Assembly (NCBI GenBank): GCA_003222935.1
Contig: QHXL01000006.1
Span: 515 to 6,445 of the forward strand
Source: Acidobacteriota bacterium
Lineage (GTDB): Bacteria; Acidobacteriota; Blastocatellia; Pyrinomonadales; Pyrinomonadaceae
Length of the DNA stretch: 5,931 nucleotides
Reading direction: 5' to 3'
The notes under the pieces were generated by a model. That model ran no database searches and was not told the DNA's origin. It saw only the letters and a list, made by a program, of their open reading frames with translations. Each line of letters opens with the position of its first letter. Position 1 is the first letter of the stretch. The position numbers and the translations under genes were made by a program. Shown here piece after piece: positions 5,804 through 5,931 of this stretch.

Positions 5804-5931
5804 TTAGCGCCTTAGGATGAAGGATATGGCTTCGCGCGCCACCTCAACTGGTATTTCGTGATCGCCATCAAACTCGCGGAAGGTAACATCGTAACCTCGG
5901 GCTCTCAATCCTGCTACAACTCGGCGACCGC
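5804..5931 (-). CDS. C-terminal fragment of an alpha/beta hydrolase (carboxylesterase/phospholipase type), cut by the window edge
   Basis: The minus strand is open from the right edge to the TAA at 5804-5806 and encodes the last 41 residues of a protein. It reads [24 protein letters not shown] and then VEVARE...ISFILRR (given in two parts). The pattern is L-x-x-x-GY-D-V-T-x-x-x-F-x-G-x-H-x-IP-x-E-x-A-R-E. It matches the end of small alpha/beta hydrolases of the carboxylesterase/phospholipase group (Abhydrolase_2-like), where the His of FDGDH (residue 24 here) is the catalytic histidine. The nucleophile and acid lie outside the window, so the exact class is uncertain. It runs in the same direction as the CocE-like gene 74 bp downstream and may share its transcript. 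Confidence 0.75.
   Translation of the reverse strand, partial: GRRVVAGLRARGYDVTFREFDGDHEIPVEVAREAISFILRR

Overview
The window looks like chromosomal DNA of a soil or environmental bacterium, most likely an Acidobacteriota member of the Blastocatellia/Pyrinomonadales type. I infer this from the zinc-ribbon/one-TM protein starting MKTCPTCQRTY...NFCLDDG, a style of N-terminus I associate with that group, from the CTCCG(G/T)AGGAGTGCCATG intergenic repeats, and from the moderate GC content. It is not proven by any marker gene. I see no rRNA, tRNA, CRISPR, transposase, integrase or phage gene, and no clear new defence or mobile system.

Layout from left to right. Positions 1-407 hold no gene but contain a 66-bp imperfect palindrome (190-255). 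A plus-strand gene for an exported protein with two Tudor/Agenet-like repeats and an uncharacterised C-terminal domain runs 408-1275. It is broken by a frameshift near 764, inside the second repeat. A long hairpin (1337-1373) separates it from a convergent minus-strand amidase-signature enzyme (1378-2748). Upstream of the amidase lies a 315-bp gap filled mostly by a symmetric nested inverted repeat (A-21 nt-B-loop-B'-21 nt-A', about 2785-3000).

The rest is a minus-strand run that reads right to left. It begins with the last 41 residues of an alpha/beta hydrolase cut by the window edge (5804-5931). After 74 bp comes a secreted CocE/NonD-type (X-Pro dipeptidyl-peptidase S15 family) hydrolase of 662 residues (3741-5729). 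Only 11 bp later comes a small membrane protein with an N-terminal zinc-ribbon-like motif and a C-terminal PAN/Apple-like cysteine domain (3064-3729). The last two are very probably co-transcribed.

Functionally the window is rich in ester/amide hydrolases: an alpha/beta hydrolase, a CocE-like enzyme and an amidase. No substrate-defining pathway gene accompanies them, so a shared scavenging or detoxification role is only a guess. The items most worth a second look are the nested repeat, the frameshift/deletion in the Tudor-like gene, and the pairing of the CocE-like enzyme (with an unusual nucleophile elbow, GCSSTAE) with a PAN-domain membrane protein.
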